From Trifolium pratense (lineage: Eukaryota > Streptophyta > Magnoliopsida > Fabales > Fabaceae), in contig NC_060061.1 in assembly GCF_020283565.1 (NCBI RefSeq), positions 41,949,362-42,013,361 on the forward strand: DNA of 64,000 nucleotides, in the 5' to 3' direction. Below the pieces are notes generated by a model. It did no database searches and had not been told where the DNA came from. It saw only the letters and a list, made by a program, of their open reading frames with translations. Made by a program: the position numbers and the translations under genes. Below are positions 12,233-22,882 of this stretch, piece after piece (position 1 is the first letter of the stretch; the number at the start of each line of letters is the position of its first letter).

Positions 12233-12379
12233 TTAAAAAAATTCTGATCAAGCATAAGGTGTCTCTAATCAAGAAGAAACAAGTCACAAGAGGCTAAAAA
12301 AGCACGTTCCCCGCATAAAAACAATTACAAACAAATCTTCAAACTAAAAAATACACCTAAATCAAATAATTCTAACCCC

Positions 12380-13968
12380 TAACAATATAATACAATTTTA
12401 TCTTGACTAGGATTCAAACTCACAACCCTTCAATGCAAGACAATATTTTTAACCATTATGACAAGTATATCAATTGTGATTAAAATTATGTGCAATAATT
12501 GATAAACACCATCGATTTTCATAGGAAATATTTCATACAACAAGTAAATACCATCAAATTACATTGCACAGTTTAAACAATTAAAAACCGATAATTAGAA
12601 ATCTAGCAAATCATCAAATCGTACATTTTCTTAGTGTTTTATTTTTCGAAAAAATTACATTTTTTTATATTTTTTACTAGTTAACTAAACATGTTTTCTT
12701 AGTGTTTTTTTTTTTACCGAAAGAAAAAAATCATTGGACTTAAAAGTTGCTTTTTTTTTTTTAACTAAACATGCTAAAAAAATATACTTTTTTTATGTCC
12801 TTCTGAACTTAAAAGTTTGTTCATGTTGAGAAGTATGGTTGATCGTATTACTGCAAATATATATCAAGGTGATATTTATGTAAATAGTAGTTGACTCCAG
12901 GTATATATCAATGTGACTATATTATTAATTACGAAAAAAATCACTGATTCATATTTGTTTCTTTTGCTAACAATGTATCCTAACATTTGCGGATCAAAGG
13001 AGATTGTCTTCTGAATGAGTTTTGGGTGTTGGCGATGGATAAATTGAATATAACAACGACGATGATTCAGAACTTGACATTCCATCAGATTTATTGATTC
13101 CAAATTCAGGTGATCCTCTTGCTTCTATTGTTGAAAGCACATATCCTCAACTTTTACAAAACATGAACGATATAACGTGTTTCCAAAATAGAGTTATATT
13201 AGCTCCTAAAAATTCAATAGTCGACACAATAAATGATTATATGTTGGATTTAATTCCTGGTAAAATAGTGGATGATGTTCATACTCCCGAATTTTTTAAC
13301 ACGATTTCTACGTCGGACTCCCAAATCAAAAGTTGAGACTTAAAGTTGGAGTTCCTGTTATGCTATTAAGAAATTTAAATAAAAAATTAGGAATATGCAA
13401 TGGAACAAGACTTTATTTTGTTTTGACTAATGGAACATGACTTATTATTACAAGATTGGAAAAATGTGTTCTTGAAGGAAAAATTATTTCATGAAGTAAT
13501 ATTGGTGATCAGGTTTTCATATCTAGATTTTCTCTGACATCATCTGACGTAAGAATTACTTTTAAATTTCAACGGACACAATTTCCTTTAATGATTTCTT
13601 TTACGATGACTATTAATAATAGTCAGGGACGATCTTTAAAGCATGTTGGGATATATCTTCCGTCGCCAGTGTTTTCACATGGTCAGCTGTATGTTGCGAT
13701 TTCAAGAGTTACTTCTAGAGAAGGATTAAAAATATTGATCATTGACGATGACGGCGAAGATATGACTAAGACTTCGAATGTGGTCTATAAGGAAGTCTTC
13801 CGTAATATACCTTCATTTGTATGAATGTTTATCCAAAATTATTGTTGAACTATTGTTTAATGTTACTCAAAAATTTTCATATACCTTATGTTATTGCAAT
13901 TATCGTATCGTAATTTATAATTACATATCTTACGGCTAATCTGTGCATCGCACGGGTCAATGTTCTGG
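12380..13968 (+). mobile_element. Decayed Helitron with helicase remnant
   Basis: The 3' end shows GTGC-ATC-GCACGGGTC and then CTGG (13965-13968), a mutated version of the Helitron hairpin plus CTRR terminus. The left part shares blocks with the Helitron ending at 7178. The interior carries a broken Helitron helicase. The 5' TC end was not fixed, so the left boundary is approximate. Confidence 0.6.
13000..13824 (+). pseudogene. Helitron (PIF1-like) helicase C-terminal relic
   Basis: The broken reading frame gives, in order, a VLGVGDG-like motif, a SIVESTYPQL stretch and NRVILAPKN (13180-13225). Then come [11 protein letters not shown] (about 13350), a mutated [10 protein letters not shown] region, and the well-conserved ending SQGRSLKHVGIYLP...FSHGQLYVAISRV (13620-13710). 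This order matches the C-terminal half of plant Helitron Rep/helicase proteins. In-frame stops occur near 13050, 13336, 13440 and 13490. The N-terminal Rep and Walker motifs are absent. Inactive. Confidence 0.85.
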
Positions 13969-15703
13969 TTATTAAACAAGTAATTAATTAAATTGTCTAA
14001 AGGCTTAAAGTCAAAAGCTCTCAAATGATGATTATATATCACAATTTTTTTTAATAAATGTTCAATTGCACAAATTAATCTTTCAAGACGATAGAACTTA
14101 AAACTGTTTTTAAAGTTATTAAATTTTTATGACTTGACTAAAAAAATCTAATGACTAAATTCAAACTCAAAATATAGCTAACTAAACAAAAATAAATCTG
14201 CCTCATCTTACCTTGACCCTCTTTAAGTATGCCACAATCTTTTGCTCCGGAGATTATTTTGGATGCAATTATTATTTTTTTGGACCAATACTTCTTTTTC
14301 CGACAAAATTGTGGACTGATGCTTAAATGTTCAAGTTTTATGGAAAGTTGGTCTTATACGATCGATCAAGTAAAATTGATTCATATATTAGTACAACTTA
14401 GAATCTTATAACATCCTGCCTATCTGATAAGATATGGAACTTAATCACACCGACACAAATTAATTAGAAACAATAATTTGGGCTCCAAAACAAGTTTTTG
14501 CACACTTGCAAAGCATAATATCTAGACATTTGGTATATGTGTGTGCAAATATATACACATAGGAATTATGAAATATAAAATATGTTCATGATTGCTAAAA
14601 TTGGGAATAAAAAATGTCTAACCACCATTTTGTGTCCCCATGTCAAGTGACTTTACTCATATCCACTCACTAATCAATATAAAGTTAAGCACAATAGTTC
14701 ATAATATCTCTTAATTAATATGAGCATGTCATTAGGCATCTTTAGAATGTTGCTACAATATCTCGTTGGTTACAGCTTACATATTAGAAGTGATCCGGCA
14801 AATTTTAAGAGATTATAATGGTATCGTAGAATTGAGAGTTAGGTTTAATTTAATTAATTCTACAAAATTAGTTTTTAAGGTAAAAGTTATCTCTCACTTA
14901 TAAATATATTTTTAGATCATTTCCGTTATGAAAGTGGAACTTTTTTTTTTAGCATGAAAGTGGAACTCTTAACCCATACAAATTATACTATGCAAATCTC
15001 CACTAATTAGTTGCTTATGCAGGATGTGTACCGCATGAAATTAAAAATGCACAGCATAATTACACTCTGCTTTTCACTTCAATTTTTTATTTATAATAAT
15101 TCACTTTACACTTATTTATTTTTGGGTACATAATACACTTTAGAATTATTATTTGGACAAACATCACATTATTATATTTTAGAATTGGGCATGATTTTTT
15201 TCTCCACCATAGATTCTCTTTATAAGAGATAAACGATAATTTTATTTAAAGTGTGTTGGATTATAAATATGAATATTTCTCCTAATTAAAATTAGATCAT
15301 TAGTTTGTTATATTATTGAAGTTTAATCTGTTTGTGGAAGAATTTAGATTTCACGCGGGCTGCTATAGTTGGATATTTTTTGTTGCTAAGTTATTAAAGA
15401 GGAGTAACACAAGGACTTCTTAGCAGATCATTCAGCTATAGTTGGATATGAAGCTGTCTGATCTAGAATCATAATAAAAATTGTTTAATAATTATTTATA
15501 AAGGAGTAATATGAACTACTTGATTTCAAATGGATTGTCAAGAATCACTACCGCATTTAAGGGTGTGTTTGGTTTGAGGAAAAGAAAGAGGGAGATAAAA
15601 AATTATGAAAAATCAATGAATGAACTTGGATTAGTTTTAGTCTAAATTCATTTATTGGTTTCCGTAACTTTCTTTTCTCTCTCTTTCTTTCCTTCAAATC
15701 AAA
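13969..15703. other. AT-rich intergenic DNA
   Basis: No supported gene or intact repeat recognised. Short open frames here have no family resemblance. Confidence 0.4.
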
Positions 15704-15705
15704 TA

Positions 15706-16007
15706 CTCCCTCCGTCCCAAATTATAAGGGAAAATAAAAAAATCACACTAATTAAGAAAACGTAAAACATGATAATTTGAAGTACGTTTTTGTGGGTTTT
15801 TCTTGGAATAAGTTGCATAGGATGATGTAAAAACAATTTTTATTGGTTGTTGTTTATTGAGAAAATGAGAGAGAGAATAAATTAAATGCAATTTGCATTT
15901 AATTTTATGAAAATAAGGAAAAAACATTCTTGAAAATGATTTTTTCTCTTATAATTTGGGACAAAAAAAAAAAGGTTTTTTTCCCTTATAATTTGGGATG
16001 GAGGGAG
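15706..16007. mobile_element. Intact Stowaway MITE
   Basis: Terminal inverted repeats CTCCCTCCGTCCCAAATTAT and ATAATTTGGGATGGAGGGAG are flanked by TA on both sides (15704-15705, 16008-16009). The arms extend into AAGGGAAAA / TTCCCTT. About 302 bp, no coding capacity. One of the best preserved MITEs in the window. Confidence 0.9.
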
Positions 16008-16254
16008 TACATCATAAGTGTAGTTTTCTTTTATGGTCCGTTTGTTTTGAAAAAAAAAGAAGAAAAATGAAAAGAAAAAAAATACAAAAGCTGATGATTG
16101 AACTTAAACTAAATCTTCATCCAAATTCATTCATCAATTTCCATATTTTCTTTCCTTCTCACTTTCTTTTCTTCTAACCAAACATACCGTTAATGCAGAG
16201 GATATATGCCATTTGTGGATTTGGCCATGATGTATTCTCACTCTAGTGTGACTA

Positions 16255-16800
16255 GAGCTGTCAAAAATGGGTCGGGCTAATGGGCCGGCCCATTAGCCAA
16301 CGGTCTTGGGCGGGCTAGGCCTAAAAAACATAGCCCAAAATGCAATCGGGCTTTTTTGGAGCAAGCCCATTTAGCCCATATGGACATCGGGCTGCGCTAG
16401 CCCACTGGGCTTTGGGCTGGCCCATTAGCCCATCATTTAATTGATAAAAACACATTTTATGATTTTTGTAAAAATAATATCAATGAAAAATTATCATTTG
16501 ATTGATAAATATTATAAAATATATATTTAAATGTGTAAGCTTAATAAAACGAGGTATAGTTACCTAAAATTAGAGTTTAATTGATATTTAGTGTTGATGT
16601 AAAAATTATTTACACTTGCATCAAATAGTATCTCAATAAAATTGTTAATTATGAAGAACTAATACATCAAAATGATATAAAAAAATATTGAATAAAAAAA
16701 AAAGTAAAATAAAATGGGTCGGGCTGATCCATTAGGCCAGTTAACCCACAAAGGCCTGACCGAGCTTGATAATTGCTAGCCCAGTAATAATCGGGGCAGA
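16255..16800. repeat. Dispersed repeat rich in GGGCC / GGCCC
   Basis: GAGCTGTCAAAAATGGGTCG followed by nested GGGCTAATGGGCCGGCCCAT blocks, an AT-rich core, and a second GGGTCGGGCTGATCCATTAG block at ~16718. This is the look of a common plant hAT-derived repeat, but the ends and target duplication were not resolved. Confidence 0.35.
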
Positions 16801-17380
16801 TCAGTTTCAGTTTCAGTTTTGTCACTTTTGCATACATATAGTACTATATTATAAACAATAATAATAAAACAGGTATACGTATATCTCTATTAGTAAATCG
16901 TTTTTTTATTACGCAACAAACAAAAAAGTAAATGGTTTTATTTTTCTTATTTTAATTAATTAGTTAATTAATTACTAAAATGATACTTAAATAGCTAAAT
17001 GTCTAAATTAATAACTAAATCTTTTTAAAAAATAATAGTTAAATTACATGCAAATATATCACCAAAAAAAAAAATTACATGCAAATAAATAAATAAATCA
17101 ACTTTTAATCCAAGGATATTTTTGTCTTTTTAAGAATTAAACACACTTCTCTCTCTTCTATTTCTCTTCTCTTCTTTTTAAACCAAACAATACTCTAAAT
17201 CTACCATATTTCTCACATCTTTCTCTCTACTCATACTCTTTCTCATCTATTTTTCTCTTCTCAATTTCTTCTCACAACCAAACATACCCTAAGTGTGACA
17301 CATGACCTCATATATGTCAATTTTTAGTTATTTTCTAAAGCAGAACCCTTTAATTCCTAGCTAGCGGTAGTATTTTGTGG
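16801..17380. other. AT-rich intergenic DNA
   Basis: Nothing supported except CT-rich stretches near 17145-17280. No gene. Confidence 0.4.
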
Positions 17381-17543
17381 AGAAAGTCTAACCTAGACAC
17401 AACCACACCATTACATTGTTAGGCACACTCACATAAAGATGAAAAAAATTAATGAAAAATAATTAAAATAACATTAATATTGATTGATGTGATAATAATA
17501 TTCTTATTTAATTTATTAAATTTGTGTGTAAGTAAAATTTATT

Positions 17544-17725
17544 GGAAAATGCTAACCGGTGCCCCGGGGCACTGGTTAAGGTAATTAAAGATAGTAATAT
17601 TATCTTGAAACTTGTGAAGTCAACATCTTAAAAGTTTAAATTTTTGTTTTTTCAATGCAATTTTTTTTTTCTTTCCCTTTTTAGTTTCTTAACTAATGCC
17701 CCGGGAGCACTGGTTAGCCTGATCC
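17544..17725. mobile_element. MULE-type MITE with a 9-bp target duplication
   Basis: The 182-bp element starts GGAAAATGCTAACCGGTGCC and ends GAGCACTGGTTAGCCTGATC plus C, which are imperfect inverted repeats. It is flanked by the 9-bp direct repeat AAATTTATT (17535-17543 and 17726-17734), the target-site length of Mutator-like elements. It seems to sit inside an older repeat whose ends contain CTAGACACAACCAC (~17392) and GTGATTGTGTCTAAAG (~17736). A relative is at 28737-28899. Confidence 0.85.
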
Positions 17726-18059
17726 AAATTTATTTGTGATTGTGTCTAAAGAAGAATGGCTCGTATTTTGTGATGAATATGATGGCACATGGCACGTAAA
17801 ATCACAATTCTTCTCGTGTACTGTAGGAGTACTTTTGTAGTTTTGTTCCCGCATACACTAGCATCTAGGAAAATAGGGGTCCTTTGTGCAAGCATAGCAC
17901 TAATCTATAGCCATAGGGGTATATAAAAAAAAATGGTTTGTTTAACCTTCAAAAAATATAATTTTGTTTTAAAAAAGTCTAGATAATTTTTTAAAGATTT
18001 AAAAAAAAATTACTTTTTTATTTGTTTACTACTATAATTTTTTTAAAATAAAGTGAAAG

Positions 18060-19282
18060 TGATGAATCCTCATCAGTCGTTATTTTTAGAGTCTTTTTAA
18101 TTAAGTTTTTAATATAATTTTATTAGTTTAGTGTTTAATTTAGAATCATTTTAAATAAATTGCAAATTTTGGTTTATTGAGTCAATTAAGTGTTTTTCTC
18201 TATTAAAATAATATTTGGTGTAGTTTCTATTTTCTTGATTCAATTTAATAGGTTTATGGTTAAGTGTGGTGCAAATAGTAAAAGAAGAGAAAGACTTTGA
18301 CAAAGCTAGGCCAATTACAAGAAGAAAACATGGGCCATTTGCCTTGACCCAAAACCAAGAAGAAAGGGAATTAGGTTGGCACTTGAAAAAGGGATTCAAG
18401 GACATCACTAAAGAAAGAACACGGAGCAAAGCGGATCAGGTACAACAAGAAGAAAAAGGGAATCACGCATCACTGAAGAGGAGAGGAAGCACATCACGTA
18501 CAACACAACAACAACAAGAGCATCACGCACGGCAGTAGCAACAAGCAGGATCATCATGTTATCCGGTTTTGTTTTATTTTCTATGTTGTTTATTGTCACC
18601 ATTATGTCTAGCTAAATTCTCATGATTGGTCTTTAGGTGATTCTGATTTATATTTCTCTTGAATCATGTGATTCTCATTTGATTTGATATATGAATTACG
18701 AAGTTAGTTTCTTCAATTATTCCTTGTGCTTAATGCTTTGCATGACTTGATCAATTGTGTAATGATTTCAATTATTTGTTTTACTATGACGATAGGAATG
18801 AATGATCGATCTAGGAATGATTGATCAATTAACTTTCACTTAAGACATTTCGAATTGTTAATTGAGATTAAAAGATTAAAGTTTGTAAACCTCAATTGAT
18901 CATAGATTACCTAAGACATTAGGAATCGATGATCAAGAGAGAGAATTATGTTACCAAGACATTGGGCATAATCATTTTTGATTTAATCTAATCGTGAAAC
19001 TAAATTGAGTAATTTGTAATCATACATGAAATTACCAAGAAAAGTAGTAATTAGATGAACCAAAACGATCAATCGCTTTTCTTTCATTCAATTTGAATCC
19101 CAAGTTATTTTTAAGTTTATGATAAAAATTCAAACCAAGTTAAACTCCCCCCTTTTGCATTTTAATTATTAATCCTAAATTAATTTAATTGTTTTGTCGA
19201 GATTGAAACAATCCCTGCGGATACGAACTTTATAAATTTTATTACTTGACGACTGTTTAGTACACTTGCTAAATTTCTATCA
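18060..19282 (+). repeat. 5' LTR (1223 bp)
   Basis: Begins TGATGAATCCTCATCA (itself a small hairpin) and ends CTATCA. It equals the 3' LTR in length and differs from it at only two positions that I noticed (about 18599 and 18847), implying a recent insertion. Confidence 0.95.
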
Positions 19283-19288
19283 AGTTTT

Positions 19289-19305
19289 TGGCGCCGTTGC
19301 CGGGG
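19289..19305 (+). other. Primer binding site complementary to tRNA-Asp 3' end
   Basis: TGGCGCCGTTGCCGGGG, six bases after the 5' LTR, is the reverse complement of the 3' end of plant tRNA-Asp (ending CCCCGGCAACGGCGCCA). Confidence 0.9.
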
Positions 19306-19467
19306 ATTGTTGAGTGATTTTGACAAGGCAATTTATTTTACTTAGGATTTTTTTTAATTTTTTTTTCCTTTCTATTATTTTCTTTTTATTCTTGTATATA
19401 TGAATTTTCTCTTTATGTCTACTTTAGTTTTCTTTGCTGCTGAAAATTTTCTCTAAGTTTTGTAGCA

Positions 19468-20103
19468 ATGAAATGGATTGATAATAGATTGGTTGATTGC
19501 AAAGAAATAAATATCATTTGTTATCAACTATGTTTACTATGTTATGCACAAGAGAGATTGGATGCACATATTTCGAGATTGAAGGCGAGAAGTGATTTTT
19601 GTGGAGCGAATCATCACAATGACTATTGTGAGGAGTATTGTTTGAAGGAAAAAGAGCGCGAACTGATCAACATTGATTACAACTTTCAACTCAAAAAGAT
19701 TTTGGATGAATTTTTGAGGTCAAATCAAGGTTCATTTGATGGATTTGAAGTTGAATGTGGTAATCTTGTTGAAAAGGCAAATGAGTGTGAGAAGTTGGTT
19801 GAGATGGAGATGAAACATCATGCTATTGGAAAAGAAGAAAAATTGAAAAACAAGAAGAATGACATGAGAGTAAATCATGTTGATCTCTATGTAACGTTTG
19901 AGTCTCAACCAATGGAGTCTAAAGAGAAAAATCTCTTGCAAAAGAAATCTCATTCTTCTCCAAGGTGGGAGAGTGATTGTTCCAAAAGCTTAGTTGTTGG
20001 AAGATGGGAACATTTGCTTCTCTATGCTAAGTTCATGGAATTCTTAACCAACAAGAGGAAGAAGAAGGATGATGTGTTCTTGCTATCATTTATGCCACCC
20101 TAA
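19468..20103 (+). CDS. Orphan 211-aa ORF of the non-autonomous LTR element
   Basis: The only substantial frame of the internal region, starting 163 bp after the primer site. The product is acidic/basic and Lys/Glu-rich with several Cys and His residues in the first third (CYQLCLLCYAQE, and a CGANHHNDYCEEYC cluster at ~50-60). The rest is a probably helical, charged stretch. I recognise no gag, protease or zinc-knuckle signature. Being kept open in a very young element suggests that it is, or recently was, translated, perhaps as a reduced gag or an accessory protein. It is followed closely by the conserved GGGAGGCAACCC block. Function unknown. Confidence 0.55.
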   Translation: MKWIDNRLVDCKEINIICYQLCLLCYAQERLDAHISRLKARSDFCGANHHNDYCEEYCLKEKERELINIDYNFQLKKILDEFLRSNQGSFDGFEVECGNLVEKANECEKLVEMEMKHHAIGKEEKLKNKKNDMRVNHVDLYVTFESQPMESKEKNLLQKKSHSSPRWESDCSKSLVVGRWEHLLLYAKFMEFLTNKRKKKDDVFLLSFMPP

Positions 20104-21640
20104 CAGTGGTTAAGGCGTCAAGCTAATGACGTTAAATAAGCGCTTCTTGGGAGGCAACCCATGATAGGTAACCCGGTCTTTAATTTTCTTTTAATTTTTT
20201 TTTTTGAAGAAGTTTTCTTTTAATTTTTGCATTTTATTAAGTAATAAAAAGCACTGTTGAATGAATTCGTCACTACTCTATTCTTATCTGTTTGAGTTAA
20301 TATTTTATGTGTGACTCGATTTTGAACATTTAACTAGAATGTGCTTGTTAATTTTTTTTTCTCCATCTAAGTAGTAACTGTCAACTTACATTATTGATTG
20401 CTCTTTGGTTATATTAGTTTGCTGATGATTTTTTAGGAAATGATTTCTGTTTGTTTGACATGATTCCTAATGGCTCTAATTCTTCTTTGTTATCCTAACT
20501 GTGAGGTCTTGAGCCTAAACACTTAAATTTCTTTCTTGACTATGTGAGTTCCACGTCTCTCCTATTCTCTAGAACTTGCTTGAATTCTCTTGATTGATTG
20601 ATTGCGATGAATAATGCACCGAGGCACGTTTTTGTGAGCTTGAGCCTTTGTAGCCTACCCTTGAATATTACAATCCCTTGCTAGCCCCTTTGAGCCTTAT
20701 TGAAAGAAAAATATTTTGATCTTACTTCTTTTTGAAAACCACATAATTTTTACAAAAAAAAAATGATTTTCTTGAAGTTGATCACCTAACTTATTATTTG
20801 ATCACAATGGTCATCATTAAGTTTGGGGTTGCTCTTGGAATTTGCAACCTATTAAGTTTGGGGTGGGGTACTAGAGAACTAAAAGAAAAATATTTTGAAA
20901 AATTTTGTGAAAAAAAAAAAGAAGAGAATGTCCCTCATGAAAAGAAAGGAAATGGTGAAAGAAATAAAAAATAAATAAATAGAATGCAAAATGCATAACA
21001 CCATGTTTGAAAAAAAAATGAATAAAAAAAATTATTGTCGAGGACTTCTTTGTGAAAACAAAAATGTGAGCATGGAATGAGTTCACACATTGTGAATTCA
21101 TTTGCATGAGGAAAAATATTGTGCTAATTAAGTTCTCTAGTATGAATGTGATGATTTTGGGGGATCAATTGATATGTCTTCTTTTGTTTGAAATATGTGA
21201 TCTTATAAGCTTCAAGTTTTTTCTACCTAGTTTCCCAAAAATATCCACCCTTCAATAAATCTAAGCCACGCTATAACCCGAAAAGTCCTCGAAAGGTGCA
21301 TATTCATTGTATGTCGATCGATTTTTAGAGTCCTTGCAAGCATATGGTAGAAAGGTGTAGATTGTGTTGATTGAGTGTATGTCCCTAAACACTTGAGAGA
21401 ATTTTGGTGAGATTGTGTGAAGAGAGAATTGAGCTTGATGGATGAATGTTGGATGAATTGTTTTGAATTTCCGATTGGTTGTTAGTAGATGAAAGTGACC
21501 TTGAGTATGATAATTTATGTAAAATGACATGTTTTGTTCTTATTGATTACGGAGATAGATTAACATGAATGTTTGGTTGGGTGTTTGAGGTTGAGTTGCA
21601 CTCTTTTGAAAGCATTGTTCCTTGAGGACAAGCAACAGAT

Positions 21641-21654
21641 TAAGTTTGGGGTTG
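21641..21654 (+). other. Polypurine tract of the non-autonomous element
   Basis: TAAGTTTGGGGTTG lies directly before the 3' LTR. Two further copies of TAAGTTTGGGG lie at about 20818 and 20853. Confidence 0.75.
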
Positions 21655-22877
21655 TGATGAATCCTCATCAGTCGTTATTTTTAGAGTCTTTTTAATTAAG
21701 TTTTTAATATAATTTTATTAGTTTAGTGTTTAATTTAGAATCATTTTAAATAAATTGCAAATTTTGGTTTATTGAGTCAATTAAGTGTTTTTCTCTATTA
21801 AAATAATATTTGGTGTAGTTTCTATTTTCTTGATTCAATTTAATAGGTTTATGGTTAAGTGTGGTGCAAATAGTAAAAGAAGAGAAAGACTTTGACAAAG
21901 CTAGGCCAATTACAAGAAGAAAACATGGGCCATTTGCCTTGACCCAAAACCAAGAAGAAAGGGAATTAGGTTGGCACTTGAAAAAGGGATTCAAGGACAT
22001 CACTAAAGAAAGAACACGGAGCAAAGCGGATCAGGTACAACAAGAAGAAAAAGGGAATCACGCATCACTGAAGAGGAGAGGAAGCACATCACGTACAACA
22101 CAACAACAACAAGAGCATCACGCACGGCAGTAGCAACAAGCAGGATCATCATGTTATCCGGTTTTGTTTTATTTTCTATGTTGTTTATTGTCACCGTTAT
22201 GTCTAGCTAAATTCTCATGATTGGTCTTTAGGTGATTCTGATTTATATTTCTCTTGAATCATGTGATTCTCATTTGATTTGATATATGAATTACGAAGTT
22301 AGTTTCTTCAATTATTCCTTGTGCTTAATGCTTTGCATGACTTGATCAATTGTGTAATGATTTCAATTATTTGTTTTACTATGACGATAGGAATGAATGA
22401 TCGATCTAGGAATGATTGATCAATTAACTTTCACTTAAGACATTTCGGATTGTTAATTGAGATTAAAAGATTAAAGTTTGTAAACCTCAATTGATCATAG
22501 ATTACCTAAGACATTAGGAATCGATGATCAAGAGAGAGAATTATGTTACCAAGACATTGGGCATAATCATTTTTGATTTAATCTAATCGTGAAACTAAAT
22601 TGAGTAATTTGTAATCATACATGAAATTACCAAGAAAAGTAGTAATTAGATGAACCAAAACGATCAATCGCTTTTCTTTCATTCAATTTGAATCCCAAGT
22701 TATTTTTAAGTTTATGATAAAAATTCAAACCAAGTTAAACTCCCCCCTTTTGCATTTTAATTATTAATCCTAAATTAATTTAATTGTTTTGTCGAGATTG
22801 AAACAATCCCTGCGGATACGAACTTTATAAATTTTATTACTTGACGACTGTTTAGTACACTTGCTAAATTTCTATCA
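21655..22877 (+). repeat. 3' LTR (1223 bp)
   Basis: Near-identical partner of 18060-19282, starting TGATGAATCC and ending CTATCA. Followed at once by the GAAAG target duplication. Confidence 0.95.
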
Positions 22878-22882
22878 GAAAG

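Larger units (their letters stand above)
18060..22877 (+). mobile_element. Young non-autonomous LTR retrotransposon (Athila/Tat-like signals)
   Basis: Complete structure: 5' LTR 18060-19282, primer site 19289-19305, internal region to 21654, 3' LTR 21655-22877, and a 5-bp target duplication GAAAG (18055-18059 and 22878-22882). Total 4818 bp. The internal region is only 2.4 kb and lacks protease, reverse transcriptase and integrase, so the element must be mobilised in trans. Its tRNA-Asp primer site, the CGCTTCTTGGGAGGCAACCC block after the ORF (~20141) and the TTAAGTTTGGGG polypurine tract are features of plant Athila/Tat-lineage Gypsy elements (established knowledge); the assignment is therefore by signal, not by polymerase. 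Confidence 0.93.

Noticed and set aside
18151..18602. 90-codon frames on both strands, repeated at 21746-22194.
   Set aside because: They lie within the LTRs of the non-autonomous element and are duplicated with them; no protein family resemblance.
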